This document shows, one piece after another, positions 25,921 through 40,939 of a DNA stretch of 64,000 nt. The DNA comes from Calliopsis andreniformis (lineage: Eukaryota > Arthropoda > Insecta > Hymenoptera > Andrenidae), in NCBI RefSeq assembly GCF_051401765.1, contig NW_027480530.1, positions 1,509,728 through 1,573,727 on the forward strand, read 5' to 3'. Made by a program: the position numbers and the translations under genes. The first letter of the stretch is position 1. Every line of letters starts with the position of its first letter. The notes below the pieces were generated by a model. It was not told the origin of the DNA, searched no databases, and worked only from the letters and a program-made list of their open reading frames with translations.

Positions 25921-28900
25921 CCTGACACTGACGGTGCTGCTGATCCTGAGAATGCTCCTGACACTGCTCCTGACACTGGCACTGCTGCTGACACTGCTGC
26001 TGACACTGGCACTGCTGCTGTTCCTGAGAATGCCCCTGAATATGCTCCTCACACTGACACTGCTCCTGATACTGCTCCTGACACTGACACTGCTCCTCAC
26101 ACTGCTCCTGACACTGACACTGCTCCTGATAATGACACTGACACTGCTACTGACACTGACACTGCTCCTGGCTCTGCTCCTGACACTGCACCTGAGAACG
26201 CTCCTGACTCTGACGCTGTACCTGACACTGCTCCTGTCACTGCTCCTGACACTGACACTGGCACTGCTCCTGACACTGACACTGCTCCTGACACTGACAC
26301 CGCTCCTTGTACTGCTACAGACACTGACACTGCTCCTGTCACTGCTCCTGACATTGCTCCTGACACTGACCCTGCTCCTGACACTGCTCCTGAAACTGCT
26401 CCAGAAACTGACACTGCTCCTAACACTGCTCCTGACACTGACACTACCCCTGACACTGTTCCTAACATTGCAGCTGACACTGACACTGCTCATGACACTG
26501 GCACTGGACCTGACACTGCTCCTGACACTGACACTGCTCCTGCCAGTGTTCCTGACACTGGTGCTCGCAAAGACACTGCTCCTGACACTGACACAGCTCC
26601 AGACACTGACACTGCTCCTGTCACTGCTCCTGGCACTGACACTGACCCCGACACTGCTCCTGTCTCTGCCACTGACCCTGACACTGCTCCTGACACAGCT
26701 CCTGACACTGACACTGCTCCTGCCACTGCTCCTGGCACTGCTCCTGACTCTGACACTGCTCCTGACACTGCTCCTGATACTGACACTGGCACTGCTACTG
26801 ACCATGCTGCTGACACTGACACTGCAGCTGATCCTGACAATGCTCCTGGCACTGCTCCAGCCACTGACACAGACACTGCACCTGACACTGCTCCTGAAAT
26901 AGCTGCTGTCACTGACACTTCTCCTGTCACTGCTCCTGACACTGACGGCGCTGCTGATCCTGAGAATGCTCCTGACACTGCTCCTGACACTGACACTGCT
27001 CCTGACACTGCTTCTGACACTGGTACTGCTGCTGTTCCTGAGAATGCCCCTGAATCTGCTCCTCACACTGACACTGCTCCTGACACTGCTCCTGACACTG
27101 ACACTGCTCCACACACTGCTCCTGACACTGACACTGCTCCTGACACTGGCACTGGACCTGACACTGCTCCTGACACTGACACTGCTCCTGCCTATGTTCC
27201 TGACACTGGTGGTCACAAAGACACTGCTCCTGACACTGACAGTGCTCCTGACACTGCTCCTCACACTGCTCCTGATACTGACACTGGCACTGCTACTGTC
27301 CATGCTCCTGACACTGCTCCTGAGACTGCTCCAGACACTGACACTGCTCCTAACACTGCTCCTGACACTGACACTACCCCTGACACTGTTCCTAACATTG
27401 CAGCTGACACTGACACTGCTCCTGACACTGGCACTGGACCTGACACTGCTCCTGACACTGACACTGCTCCTGCCACTGTTCCTGACACAGGTGCTCACAA
27501 AGACACTGCTCCTGACACTGACACTGCTCCTGACACTGCTCCTGACACTGCACCTGACACTGCTCCTGACACAGACACTGCTCGTGATACTGGCACTGAC
27601 ACTGCTCCTGACACTGACACTGGTCCTGTCACTGACACTGCTCCTCACACTGCTCCTGACACTGACACTGCTCCTCACACTGCTCCTGACACTGACACTG
27701 CACCTGAGAATGCTCCTGACACTGACGCTGCACCTGACACTGCTTCTGTCACTGCTCCTGACACTGACACTGACACTGCTCCTGACACTGACACTGCTCC
27801 TGACACTGAAACTGCTCCAGACACTGCTCATGACACTGCTCCTGACACTGACACTGCTCCTGACACTGCTCCTGACACTGACACTGCTGCTGATCCTGAC
27901 AATGCTCCTGACAATGCTCCTGACACAGCTCCTGAAGCTGAAACTGCACCTCCTACTGTTCCTTACACTGCTGCTCACACTGACACTGCTCCTGTCACTG
28001 GCACTGCTCCTGATACACACAGTGACACTGCTCCAGACACTGCTCCTGACACTGACATTGCCCCTGATACCGCTCCTGACACACACACTGCTACTGACAC
28101 TGCTCCTGACACTGACACTGCTCCTGACACTGCTCCTGACACAGCTCGTGTCACTGACACTGCTCGTGGCACTGCTCCTGATACAGACACTGCTGGTGAT
28201 CCTGACAATGTTCCTGACACTGCTCCTGACACTGCTCCTGACACTGACACTGACACTGCTCCTGACACTGACACTGCTACTGACACTGACACTGCTCCTG
28301 ACACTGCTCCTGACACTGACACTGCTCCTGACACTGCTCCTGATACTGACACTGCTGCTGATCCTGACAATGCTCCTGACACTGCTCCTGACACAGCTCG
28401 TGTCACTGACACTGCTCCTGGCACTGCTCCTGATACAGACACTGCTGGTGATCCTGACCATGTTCCTGACACTGCTCCTGACACTGCTCCTGACACTGAC
28501 ACTGACACTGACGCTGCACCTGACACTGCTCCTGTCACTGCTCCTGACACTGACACTGACACTGCTTCTGACACTGACACTGCTCCTGACACTGACACTG
28601 CTCCAGACACGGCTCATGACACTGCTCCTGACACTGACACTGCTTTTGACACTGCTCCTGACACTGACACTGCTGCTGAACCTGACAATGCTCCTGACAC
28701 TGCTCCTGACACAGCTCCTGAAACTGACACTGCCCCTCCCACTGTTCCTGACACTGCTGCACACACTGACACTGCTCCTGTCACTGTCACTGCTCCTGAC
28801 ACTGACTCTGCTTCTGTCACTGCTCCTGACACTGACACTGCCACTGACACTGCCCCTGACCCTGCTCCTGACACTGCTCCTGGCACTGACACTGCCCCTG

Positions 28901-29280
28901 ACACTGCTCCTGACGCTGCACCTGACACTGACACTTGTCCTGACACTGCTCCTGAATCTGACATTGGTCCTGACACTGCTCCTGACACTAACACTGCACC
29001 TGACACTGCTCCTGGCACTTCTCCTGTCACTGACACTGCTCCTGACACTGCTCCTGACACAGACACTGCTGCTGATCCTGCCAATGCTCTTGGCAATGCT
29101 CCTGACACTGACAATGCACCTGACACTGCTCCTGACACTGCTCCTGACACTGACACTGCTCCTGTCACTGCTCCTGACACTGGCACTGCTGCTAAAACTG
29201 AGAATGCCCCTGACTCTGCTCCTGACACTGAAACTGCTCCTGAAACTGCTCCTGACCCTGGCACTGCTCCTCAAACTGCT
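25921..29280. repeat. 3,360-bp tandem higher-order repeat, copy 2
   Basis: This is the second member of the pair. After 29,280 the array continues with the GAGGCTGCT lead-in that copy 1 lacks, so the duplication junction at 25,920/25,921 bypasses that lead-in. Bases 25,921-28,799 recur again at 29,659-32,537 (offset 3,738). Confidence 0.88.
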
Positions 29281-32200
29281 CCTGACACTGAGGCTGCTCC
29301 TGATACTGACACTAACACTGCTTCTGACACTGACACTGCTCCTGGCGCTGCCCCTGACACTGCTCCTGAGACAGGCACTGCTCCTGATACTGACACTGAC
29401 ACTGCTCCTGCCACTGACACTGCTCCTGACACAGGCACTGCCCCTGGCTCTGATCCTAACACTGCTCCTGACACTCACACTGCTCCAGACACTGCTCCTG
29501 ATACTGACACTGGCACTGCTACTGACCATGCTCCGGACACTGACACTGCTGCTGATCCTGACAATGCTCCTAACACTGCTCCAGTCACTGACACTGACAC
29601 TGCACCTGACACTACTCCTGAAATAGTTGCTGTCAATGACACTGCTCCTGTCACTGCTCCTGACACTGACGGTGCTGCTGATCCTGAGAATGCTCCTGAC
29701 ACTGCTCCTGACACTGGCACTGCTGCTGACACTGCTGCTGACACTGGCACTGCTGCTGTTCCTGAGAATGCCCCTGAATATGCTCCTCACACTGACACTG
29801 CTCCTGATACTGCTCCTGACACTGACACTGCTCCTCACACTGCTCCTGACACTGACACTGCTCCTGATAATGACACTGACACTGCTACTGACACTGACAC
29901 TGCTCCTGGCTCTGCTCCTGACACTGCACCTGAGAACGCTCCTGACTCTGACGCTGTACCTGACACTGCTCCTGTCACTGCTCCTGACACTGACACTGGC
30001 ACTGCTCCTGACACTGACACTGCTCCTGACACTGACACCGCTCCTTGTACTGCTACAGACACTGACACTGCTCCTGTCACTGCTCCTGACATTGCTCCTG
30101 ACACTGACCCTGCTCCTGACACTGCTCCTGAAACTGCTCCAGAAACTGACACTGCTCCTAACACTGCTCCTGACACTGACACTACCCCTGACACTGTTCC
30201 TAACATTGCAGCTGACACTGACACTGCTCATGACACTGGCACTGGACCTGACACTGCTCCTGACACTGACACTGCTCCTGCCAGTGTTCCTGACACTGGT
30301 GCTCGCAAAGACACTGCTCCTGACACTGACACAGCTCCAGACACTGACACTGCTCCTGTCACTGCTCCTGACACTGACACTGACCCCGACACTGCTCCTG
30401 TCTCTGCCACTGACCCTGACACTGCTCCTGACACAGCTCCTGACACTGACACTGCTCCTGCCACTGCTCCTGGCACTGCTCCTGACTCTGACACTGCTCC
30501 TGACACTGCTCCTGATACTGACACTGGCACTGCTACTGACCATGCTGCTGACACTGACACTGCAGCTGATCCTGACAATGCTCCTGGCACTGCTCCAGCC
30601 ACTGACACAGACACTGCACCTGACACTGCTCCTGAAATAGCTGCTGTCACTGACACTTCTCCTGTCACTGCTCCTGACACTGACGGCGCTCCTGATCCTG
30701 AGAATGCTCCTGACACTGCTCCTGACACTGACACTGCTCCTGACACTGCTTCTGACACTGGTACTGCTGCTGTTCCTGAGAATGCCCCTGAATCTGCTCC
30801 TCACACTGACACTGCTCCTGACACTGCTCCTGACACTGACACTGCTCCACACACTGCTCCTGACACTGACACTGCTCCTGACACTGGCACTGGACCTGAC
30901 ACTGCTCCTGACACTGACACTGCTCCTGCCTATGTTCCTGACACTGGTGGTCACAAAGACACTGCTCCTGACACTGACAGTGCTCCTGACACTGCTCCTC
31001 ACACTGCTCCTGATACTGACACTGGCACTGCTACTGTCCATGCTCCTGACACTGCTCCTGAGACTGCTCCAGACACTGACACTGCTCCTAACACTGCTCC
31101 TGACACTGACACTACCCCTGACACTGTTCCTAACATTGCAGCTGACACTGACACTGCTCCTGACACTGGCACTGGACCTGACACTGCTCCTGACACTGAC
31201 ACTGCTCCTGCCACTGTTCCTGACACAGGTGCTCACAAAGACACTGCTCCTGACACTGACACTGCTCCTGACACTGCTCCTGACACTGCACCTGACACTG
31301 CTCCTGACACAGACACTGCTCGTGATACTGGCACTGACACTGCTCCTGACACTGACACTGGTCCTGTCACTGACACTGCTCCTCACACTGCTCCTGACAC
31401 TGACACTGCTCCTCACACTGCTCCTGACACTGACACTGCACCTGAGAATGCTCCTGACACTGACGCTGCACCTGACACTGCTTCTGTCACTGCTCCTGAC
31501 ACTGACACTGACACTGCTCCTGACACTGACACTGCTCCTGACACTGAAACTGCTCCAGACACTGCTCATGACACTGCTCCTGACACTGACACTGCTCCTG
31601 ACACTGCTCCTGACACTGACACTGCTGCTGATCCTGACAATGCTCCTGACAATGCTCCTGACACAGCTCCTGAAGCTGAAACTGCACCTCCTACTGTTCC
31701 TTACACTGCTGCTCACACTGACACTGCTCCTGTCACTGGCACTGCTCCTGATACACACAGTGACACTGCTCCAGACACTGCTCCTGACACTGACATTGCC
31801 CCTGATACCGCTCCTGACACACACACTGCTACTGACACTGCTCCTGACACTGACACTGCTCCTGACACTGCTCCTGACACAGCTCGTGTCACTGACACTG
31901 CTCGTGGCACTGCTCCTGATACAGACACTGCTGGTGATCCTGACAATGTTCCTGACACTGCTCCTGACACTGCTCCTGACACTGACACTGACACTGCTCC
32001 TGACACTGACACTGCTACTGACACTGACACTGCTCCTGACACTGCTCCTGACACTGACACTGCTCCTGACACTGCTCCTGATACTGACACTGCTGCTGAT
32101 CCTGACAATGCTCCTGACACTGCTCCTGACACAGCTCGTGTCACTGACACTGCTCCTGGCACTGCTCCTGATACAGACACTGCTGGTGATCCTGACCATG

Positions 32201-33630
32201 TTCCTGACACTGCTCCTGACACTGCTCCTGACACTGACACTGACACTGACGCTGCACCTGACACTGCTCCTGTCACTGCTCCTGACACTGACACTGACAC
32301 TGCTCCTGACACTGACACTGCTCCTGACACTGACACTGCTCCAGACACGGCTCATGACACTGCTCCTGACACTGACACTGCTTTTGACACTGCTCCTGAC
32401 ACTGACACTGCTGCTGAACCTGACAATGCTCCTGACACTGCTCCTGACACAGCTCCTGAAACTGACACTGCCCCTCCCACTGTTCCTGACACTGCTGCAC
32501 ACACTGACACTGCTCCTGTCACTGTCACTGCTCCTGATACAGACACTGACACTGGTCCAGACACTGCTCCTGACACTGACATTGCCCCTGATACCGCTCC
32601 TGACACTCACACTGCTACTGACACTGCTCCTGAGACTGACACTGCTCCTGACACTGCTCCTGACACAGCTCGTGTCACTGACACTGCTCCTGGCACTGCT
32701 CCTGATACAGACACTGCTGGTGATCCTGACCATGTTCCTGACACTGCTCCTGACACTGCTCCTGACACTGACACTGACACTGACACAGCTCCAGACACTG
32801 CTCCTGTCACTGCTCCTGACACTGACACTGACCCCGACACTGCTCCTGTCTCTGACACTGAACCTGACACTGCTCCTGACACAGCTCCTGACACTGACAC
32901 TGCTCCTGACACTGCTCCTGGCACTGCTCCTGACTCTGACACTGCTCCTGACACTGCTCCTGATACTGACACTGGCACTGCTACTGACCATGCTGCTGAC
33001 ACTGACACTCCTGCTGATCCTGACAATGCTCCTGGCACTGCTCCAGCCACTGACACAGACACTGCACCTGACACTGCTCCTGAAATAGCTGCTGACACTG
33101 ACACTTCTCCTGTCACTGCTCCTGACACTGACGGCGCTGCTGATCCTGAGAATGCTCCTGACACTGCTCCTGACACTGACACTGCTCCTGACACTGCTCC
33201 TGACACAGCTCGTGTCACTGACACTGCTCCTGGCACTGCTCCTGATACAGACACTGCTGGTGATCCTGACCATGTTCTTGACACTGCTCCTGACACTGCT
33301 CCTGACACTGACACTGCTCCTGACACTGCTTCTGACACTGGCACTGCTGCTGTTCCTGAGAATGCCCCTGAATATGCTCCTCACACTGACACTGCTCCTG
33401 ACACTGCTCCTGACACTGACACTGCTCCTCACACTGCTCCTGACACTGACACTGCTCCTGATAATGACACTGACACTGCTACAGACACTGACACTGCTCC
33501 TGGCTCTACTCCTGACACTGCACCTGAGAATGCTCCTGACTCTGACGCTGCACCTGACACTGCTCCTGTCACTGCTCCTGACACTGACACTGGCACTGCT
33601 CCTGACACTGACACTGCTCCTGACACTGAC
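27133..33630. repeat. 6,498-bp higher-order repeat, copy 1
   Basis: Bases 27,133-33,316 match 33,631-39,814 at a constant offset of 6,498, across several block families. Bases 33,317-33,630 instead match the stretch starting near 40,139, so relative to the next copy about 324 bp has been lost at 33,317. This unit overlaps the 3,360- and 3,738-bp periodicities and so is a higher level of the same hierarchy. Confidence 0.85.
29281..32537. repeat. 3,738-bp-spaced higher-order copy
   Basis: Bases 29,281-29,658 are the lead-in block, and 29,659-32,537 repeat 25,921-28,799. The 378-bp difference between the 3,360 and 3,738 spacings is the lead-in. At ~32,538 the array leaves this family (GATACAGACACTGACAC instead of GACACTGACTCTG) and enters sequence matching 618 onward. 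Confidence 0.83.
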
Positions 33631-36600
33631 ACTGCTCCTGACACTGGCACTGGACCTGACACTGCTCCTGACACTGACACTGCTCCTGCCTATGTTCCTG
33701 ACACTGGTGGTCACAAAGACACTGCTCCTGACACTGACAGTGCTCCTGACACTGCTCCTCACACTGCTCCTGATACTGACACTGGCACTGCTACTGTCCA
33801 TGCTCCTGACACTGCTCCTGAGACTGCTCCAGACACTGACACTGCTCCTAACACTGCTCCTGACACTGACACTACCCCTGACACTGTTCCTAACATTGCA
33901 GCTGACACTGACACTGCTCCTGACACTGGCACTGGACCTGACACTGCTCCTGACACTGACACTGCTCCTGCCACTGTTCCTGACACAGGTGCTCACAAAG
34001 ACACTGCTCCTGACACTGACACTGCTCCTGACACTGCTCCTGACACTGCACCTGACACTGCTCCTGACACAGACACTGCTCGTGATACTGGCACTGACAC
34101 TGCTCCTGACACTGACACTGGTCCTGTCACTGACACTGCTCCTCACACTGCTCCTGACACTGACACTGCTCCTCACACTGCTCCTGACACTGACACTGCA
34201 CCTGAGAATGCTCCTGACACTGACGCTGCACCTGACACTGCTTCTGTCACTGCTCCTGACACTGACACTGACACTGCTCCTGACACTGACACTGCTCCTG
34301 ACACTGAAACTGCTCCAGACACTGCTCATGACACTGCTCCTGACACTGACACTGCTCCTGACACTGCTCCTGACACTGACACTGCTGCTGATCCTGACAA
34401 TGCTCCTGACAATGCTCCTGACACAGCTCCTGAAGCTGAAACTGCACCTCCTACTGTTCCTTACACTGCTGCTCACACTGACACTGCTCCTGTCACTGGC
34501 ACTGCTCCTGATACACACAGTGACACTGCTCCAGACACTGCTCCTGACACTGACATTGCCCCTGATACCGCTCCTGACACACACACTGCTACTGACACTG
34601 CTCCTGACACTGACACTGCTCCTGACACTGCTCCTGGCACAGCTCGTGTCACTGACACTGCTCGTGGCACTGCTCCTGATACAGACACTGCTGGTGATCC
34701 TGACAATGTTCCTGACACTGCTCCTGACACTGCTCCTGACACTGACACTGACACTGCTCCTGACACTGACACTGCTACTGACACTGACACTGCTCCTGAC
34801 ACTGCTCCTGACACTGACACTGCTCCTGACACTGCTCCTGATACTGACACTGCTGCTGATCCTGACAATGCTCCTGACACTGCTCCTGACACAGCTCGTG
34901 TCACTGACACTGCTCCTGGCACTGCTCCTGATACAGACACTGCTGGTGATCCTGACCATGTTCCTGACACTGCTCCTGACACTGCTCCTGACACTGACAC
35001 TGACACTGACGCTGCACCTGACACTGCTCCTGTCACTGCTCCTGACACTGACACTGACACTGCTCCTGACACTGACACTGCTCCTGACACTGACACTGCT
35101 CCAGACACGGCTCATGACACTGCTCCTGACACTGACACTGCTTTTGACACTGCTCCTGACACTGACACTGCTGCTGAACCTGACAATGCTCCTGACACTG
35201 CTCCTGACACAGCTCCTGAAACTGACACTGCCCCTCCCACTGTTCCTGACACTGCTGCACACACTGACACTGCTCCTGTCACTGTCACTGCTCCTGACAC
35301 TGACTCTGCTTCTGTCACTGCTCCTGACACTGACACTGCCACTGACACTGCCCCTGACCCTGCTCCTGACACTGCTCCTGGCACTGACACTGCCCCTGAC
35401 ACTGCTCCTGACGCTGCACCTGACACTGACACTTGTCCTGACACTGCTCCTGAATCTGACATTGGTCCTGACACTGCTCCTGACACTAACACTGCACCTG
35501 ACACTGCTCCTGGCACTTCTCCTGTCACTGACACTGCTCCTGACACTGCTCCTGACACAGACACTGCTGCTGATCCTGCCAATGCTCTTGGCAATGCTCC
35601 TGACACTGACAATGCACCTGACACTGCTCCTGACACTGCTCCTGACACTGACACTGCTCCTGTCACTGCTCCTGACACTGGCACTGCTGCTAAAACTGAG
35701 AATGCCCCTGACTCTGCTCCTGACACTGAAACTGCTCCTGAAACTGCTCCTGACCCTGGCACTGCTCCTCAAACTGCTCCTGACACTGAGGCTGCTCCTG
35801 ATACTGACACTAACACTGCTTCTGACACTGACACTGCTCCTGGCGCTGCCCCTGACACTGCTCCTGAGACAGGCACTGCTCCTGATACTGACACTGACAC
35901 TGCTCCTGCCACTGACACTGCTCCTGACACAGGCACTGCCCCTGGCTCTGATCCTAACACTGCTCCTGACACTCACACTGCTCCAGACACTGCTCCTGAT
36001 ACTGACACTGGCACTGCTACTGACCATGCTCCGGACACTGACACTGCTGCTGATCCTGACAATGCTCCTAACACTGCTCCAGTCACTGACACTGACACTG
36101 CACCTGACACTACTCCTGAAATAGTTGCTGTCAATGACACTGCTCCTGTCACTGCTCCTGACACTGACGGTGCTGCTGATCCTGAGAATGCTCCTGACAC
36201 TGCTCCTGACACTGGCACTGCTGCTGACACTGCTGCTGACACTGGCACTGCTGCTGTTCCTGAGAATGCCCCTGAATATGCTCCTCACACTGACACTGCT
36301 CCTGATACTGCTCCTGACACTGACACTGCTCCTCACACTGCTCCTGACACTGACACTGCTCCTGATAATGACACTGACACTGCTACTGACACTGACACTG
36401 CTCCTGGCTCTGCTCCTGACACTGCACCTGAGAACGCTCCTGACTCTGACGCTGTACCTGACACTGCTCCTGTCACTGCTCCTGACACTGACACTGGCAC
36501 TGCTCCTGACACTGACACTGCTCCTGACACTGACACCGCTCCTTGTACTGCTACAGACACTGACACTGCTCCTGTCACTGCTCCTGACATTGCTCCTGAC

Positions 36601-39600
36601 ACTGACCCTGCTCCTGACACTGCTCCTGAAACTGCTCCAGAAACTGACACTGCTCCTAACACTGCTCCTGACACTGACACTACCCCTGACACTGTTCCTA
36701 ACATTGCAGCTGACACTGACACTGCTCATGACACTGGCACTGGACCTGACACTGCTCCTGACACTGACACTGCTCCTGCCAGTGTTCCTGACACTGGTGC
36801 TCGCAAAGACACTGCTCCTGACACTGACACAGCTCCAGACACTGACACTGCTCCTGTCACTGCTCCTGACACTGACACTGACCCCGACACTGCTCCTGTC
36901 TCTGCCACTGACCCTGACACTGCTCCTGACACAGCTCCTGACACTGACACTGCTCCTGCCACTGCTCCTGGCACTGCTCCTGACTCTGACACTGCTCCTG
37001 ACACTGCTCCTGATACTGACACTGGCACTGCTACTGACCATGCTGCTGACACTGACACTGCAGCTGATCCTGACAATGCTCCTGGCACTGCTCCAGCCAC
37101 TGACACAGACACTGCACCTGACACTGCTCCTGAAATAGCTGCTGTCACTGACACTTCTCCTGTCACTGCTCCTGACACTGACGGCGCTGCTGATCCTGAG
37201 AATGCTCCTGACACTGCTCCTGACACTGACACTGCTCCTGACACTGCTTCTGACACTGGTACTGCTGCTGTTCCTGAGAATGCCCCTGAATCTGCTCCTC
37301 ACACTGACACTGCTCCTGACACTGCTCCTGACACTGACACTGCTCCACACACTGCTCCTGACACTGACACTGCTCCTGACACTGGCACTGGACCTGACAC
37401 TGCTCCTGACACTGACACTGCTCCTGCCTATGTTCCTGACACTGGTGGTCACAAAGACACTGCTCCTGACACTGACAGTGCTCCTGACACTGCTCCTCAC
37501 ACTGCTCCTGATACTGACACTGGCACTGCTACTGTCCATGCTCCTGACACTGCTCCTGAGACTGCTCCAGACACTGACACTGCTCCTAACACTGCTCCTG
37601 ACACTGACACTACCCCTGACACTGTTCCTAACATTGCAGCTGACACTGACACTGCTCCTGACACTGGCACTGGACCTGACACTGCTCCTGACACTGACAC
37701 TGCTCCTGCCACTGTTCCTGACACAGGTGCTCACAAAGACACTGCTCCTGACACTGACACTGCTCCTGACACTGCTCCTGACACTGCACCTGACACTGCT
37801 CCTGACACAGACACTGCTCGTGATACTGGCACTGACACTGCTCCTGACACTGACACTGGTCCTGTCACTGACACTGCTCCTCACACTGCTCCTGACACTG
37901 ACACTGCTCCTCACACTGCTCCTGACACTGACACTGCACCTGAGAATGCTCCTGACACTGACGCTGCACCTGACACTGCTTCTGTCACTGCTCCTGACAC
38001 TGACACTGACACTGCTCCTGACACTGACACTGCTCCTGACACTGAAACTGCTCCAGACACTGCTCATGACACTGCTCCTGACACTGACACTGCTCCTGAC
38101 ACTGCTCCTGACACTGACACTGCTGCTGATCCTGACAATGCTCCTGACAATGCTCCTGACACAGCTCCTGAAGCTGAAACTGCACCTCCTACTGTTCCTT
38201 ACACTGCTGCTCACACTGACACTGCTCCTGTCACTGGCACTGCTCCTGATACACACAGTGACACTGCTCCAGACACTGCTCCTGACACTGACATTGCCCC
38301 TGATACCGCTCCTGACACACACACTGCTACTGACACTGCTCCTGACACTGACACTGCTCCTGACACTGCTCCTGACACAGCTCGTGTCACTGACACTGCT
38401 CGTGGCACTGCTCCTGATACAGACACTGCTGGTGATCCTGACAATGTTCCTGACACTGCTCCTGACACTGCTCCTGACACTGACACTGACACTGCTCCTG
38501 ACACTGACACTGCTACTGACACTGACACTGCTCCTGACACTGCTCCTGACACTGACACTGCTCCTGACACTGCTCCTGATACTGACACTGCTGCTGATCC
38601 TGACAATGCTCCTGACACTGCTCCTGACACAGCTCGTGTCACTGACACTGCTCCTGGCACTGCTCCTGATACAGACACTGCTGGTGATCCTGACCATGTT
38701 CCTGACACTGCTCCTGACACTGCTCCTGACACTGACACTGACACTGACGCTGCACCTGACACTGCTCCTGTCACTGCTCCTGACACTGACACTGACACTG
38801 CTCCTGACACTGACACTGCTCCTGACACTGACACTGCTCCAGACACGGCTCATGACACTGCTCCTGACACTGACACTGCTTTTGACACTGCTCCTGACAC
38901 TGACACTGCTGCTGAACCTGACAATGCTCCTGACACTGCTCCTGACACAGCTCCTGAAACTGACACTGCCCCTCCCACTGTTCCTGACACTGCTGCACAC
39001 ACTGACACTGCTCCTGTCACTGTCACTGCTCCTGATACAGACACTGACACTGGTCCAGACACTGCTCCTGACACTGACATTGCCCCTGATACCGCTCCTG
39101 ACACTCACACTGCTACTGACACTGCTCCTGAGACTGACACTGCTCCTGACACTGCTCCTGACACAGCTCGTGTCACTGACGCTGCTCCTGGCACTGCTCC
39201 TGATACAGACACTGCTGGTGATCCTGACCATGTTCCTGACACTGCTCCTGACACTGCTCCTGACACTGACACTGACACTGACACAGCTCCAGACACTGCT
39301 CCTGTCACTGCTCCTGACACTGACACTGACCCCGACACTGCTCCTGTCTCTGACACTGAACCTGACACTGCTCCTGACACAGCTCCTGACACTGACACTG
39401 CTCCTGACACTGCTCCTGGCACTGCTCCTGACTCTGACACTGCTCCTGACACTGCTCCTGATACTGACACTGGCACTGCTACTGACCATGCTGCTGACAC
39501 TGACACTCCTGCTGATCCTGACAATGCTCCTGGCACTGCTCCAGCCACTGACACAGACACTGCACCTGACACTGCTCCTGAAATAGCTGCTGACACTGAC

Positions 39601-40128
39601 ACTTCTCCTGTCACTGCTCCTGACACTGACGGCGCTGCTGATCCTGAGAATGCTCCTGACACTGCTCCTGACACTGACACTGCTCCTGACACTGCTCCTG
39701 ACACAGCTCGTGTCACTGACACTGCTCCTGGCACTGCTCCTGATACAGACACTGCTGGTGATCCTGACCATGTTCTTGACACTGCTCCTGACACTGCTCC
39801 TGACACTGACACTGACACTGACACAGCTCCAGACACTGACACTGCTCCTGTCACTGCTCCTGACACTGCTCCTGGCACTGCTCCTGACTCTGACACTGCT
39901 CCTGACACTGCTCCTGATACTGACACTGGCACTGCTACTGACCATGCTGCTGACACTGACACTGCTGCTGATCCTGACAATGCTCCTGGCACTGCTCCAG
40001 CCACTGACACACACACTGCACCTGACACTGCTCCTGAAATAGCTGCTGTCACTGACACTTCTCCTGTCACTGCTCCTGACACTGACGGCGCTGCTGATCC
40101 TGAGAATGCTCCTGACACTGCTCCTGAC
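33631..40128. repeat. 6,498-bp higher-order repeat, copy 2
   Basis: This is the second member of the 6,498-bp pair. Its right part (38,419 onward) is also the start of segment B, so segment B is physically continuous with this higher-order block, as segment A may be with sequence left of the window. One marked difference is GACGCTGCTCC at 39,178 where copy 1 has GACACTGCTCC. Confidence 0.85.
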
Positions 40129-40939
40129 ACTGACACTGCTCCTGACACTGCTTCTGACACTGGCACTGCTGCTGTTCCTGAGAATGCCCCTGAATATGCT
40201 CCTCACACTGACACTGCTCCTGACACTGCTCCTGACACTGACACTGCTCCTCACACTGCTCCTGACACTGACACTGCTCCTGATAATGACACTGACACTG
40301 CTACAGACACTGACACTGCTCCTGGCTCTACTCCTGACACTGCACCTGAGAATGCTCCTGACTCTGACGCTGCACCTGACACTGCTCCTGTCACTGCTCC
40401 TGACACTGACACTGGCACTGCTCCTGACACTGACACTGCTCCTGACACTGACACTGCTCCTGGTACTGCTACAGACACTGACACTGCTCCTGCCACTGCT
40501 CCTGACATTGCTCCAGACACTGACCCTGCTCCTGACACTGCTCCTGAAACTGCTCCAGACACAGACACTGCCCCTAACACTGCGCCTGACACTGACACTA
40601 CCCCTGACACTGTTGCTAGCATTGCAGCTGACACTGACACTGCTCCTGACACTGGCACTTTACCTGACACTGCACCTGACACTGACACTGCTCCTGCAAC
40701 TGTTCCTGACACTGCTGCTCACAAAGACACTGCTCCTGACACTGACACTGCTCCTCACACTGCTCCTGATACTGACACTGGCACTGCTACTGGCCATGCT
40801 CCTGACACTGACACGGCTGCTGATCCTGACAATGCTCCTGACGCTGCTCCAGTCACTGACACTGACACTGCACGTGACACTACTTCTGAAACAGCTGCTG
40901 TCACTGTCACTTCTCCTGTCACTGCTCCTGACACTGACG

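Larger units (their letters stand above)
8641..40254 (-). other. Open Arg-Ser-Ser-Val antisense frame of 10,537 codons; not a gene
   Basis: This is the exact codon-for-codon complement of the Asp-Thr-Ala-Pro frame (GTC, AGT, AGC, AGG). It runs from a GTG at 40,254 to TGA, the complement of TCA at 8,641-8,643. Similar antisense frames lie at 40,660-44,307, 44,359-47,799, 47,851-54,930 and 54,927-63,791, bounded by the homologous TCA words or by the frameshift. None of the consensus codons is one change from a stop, so great length is expected by chance. Its near-equal length to the + frame is itself an argument that neither length is meaningful. Confidence 0.85.
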
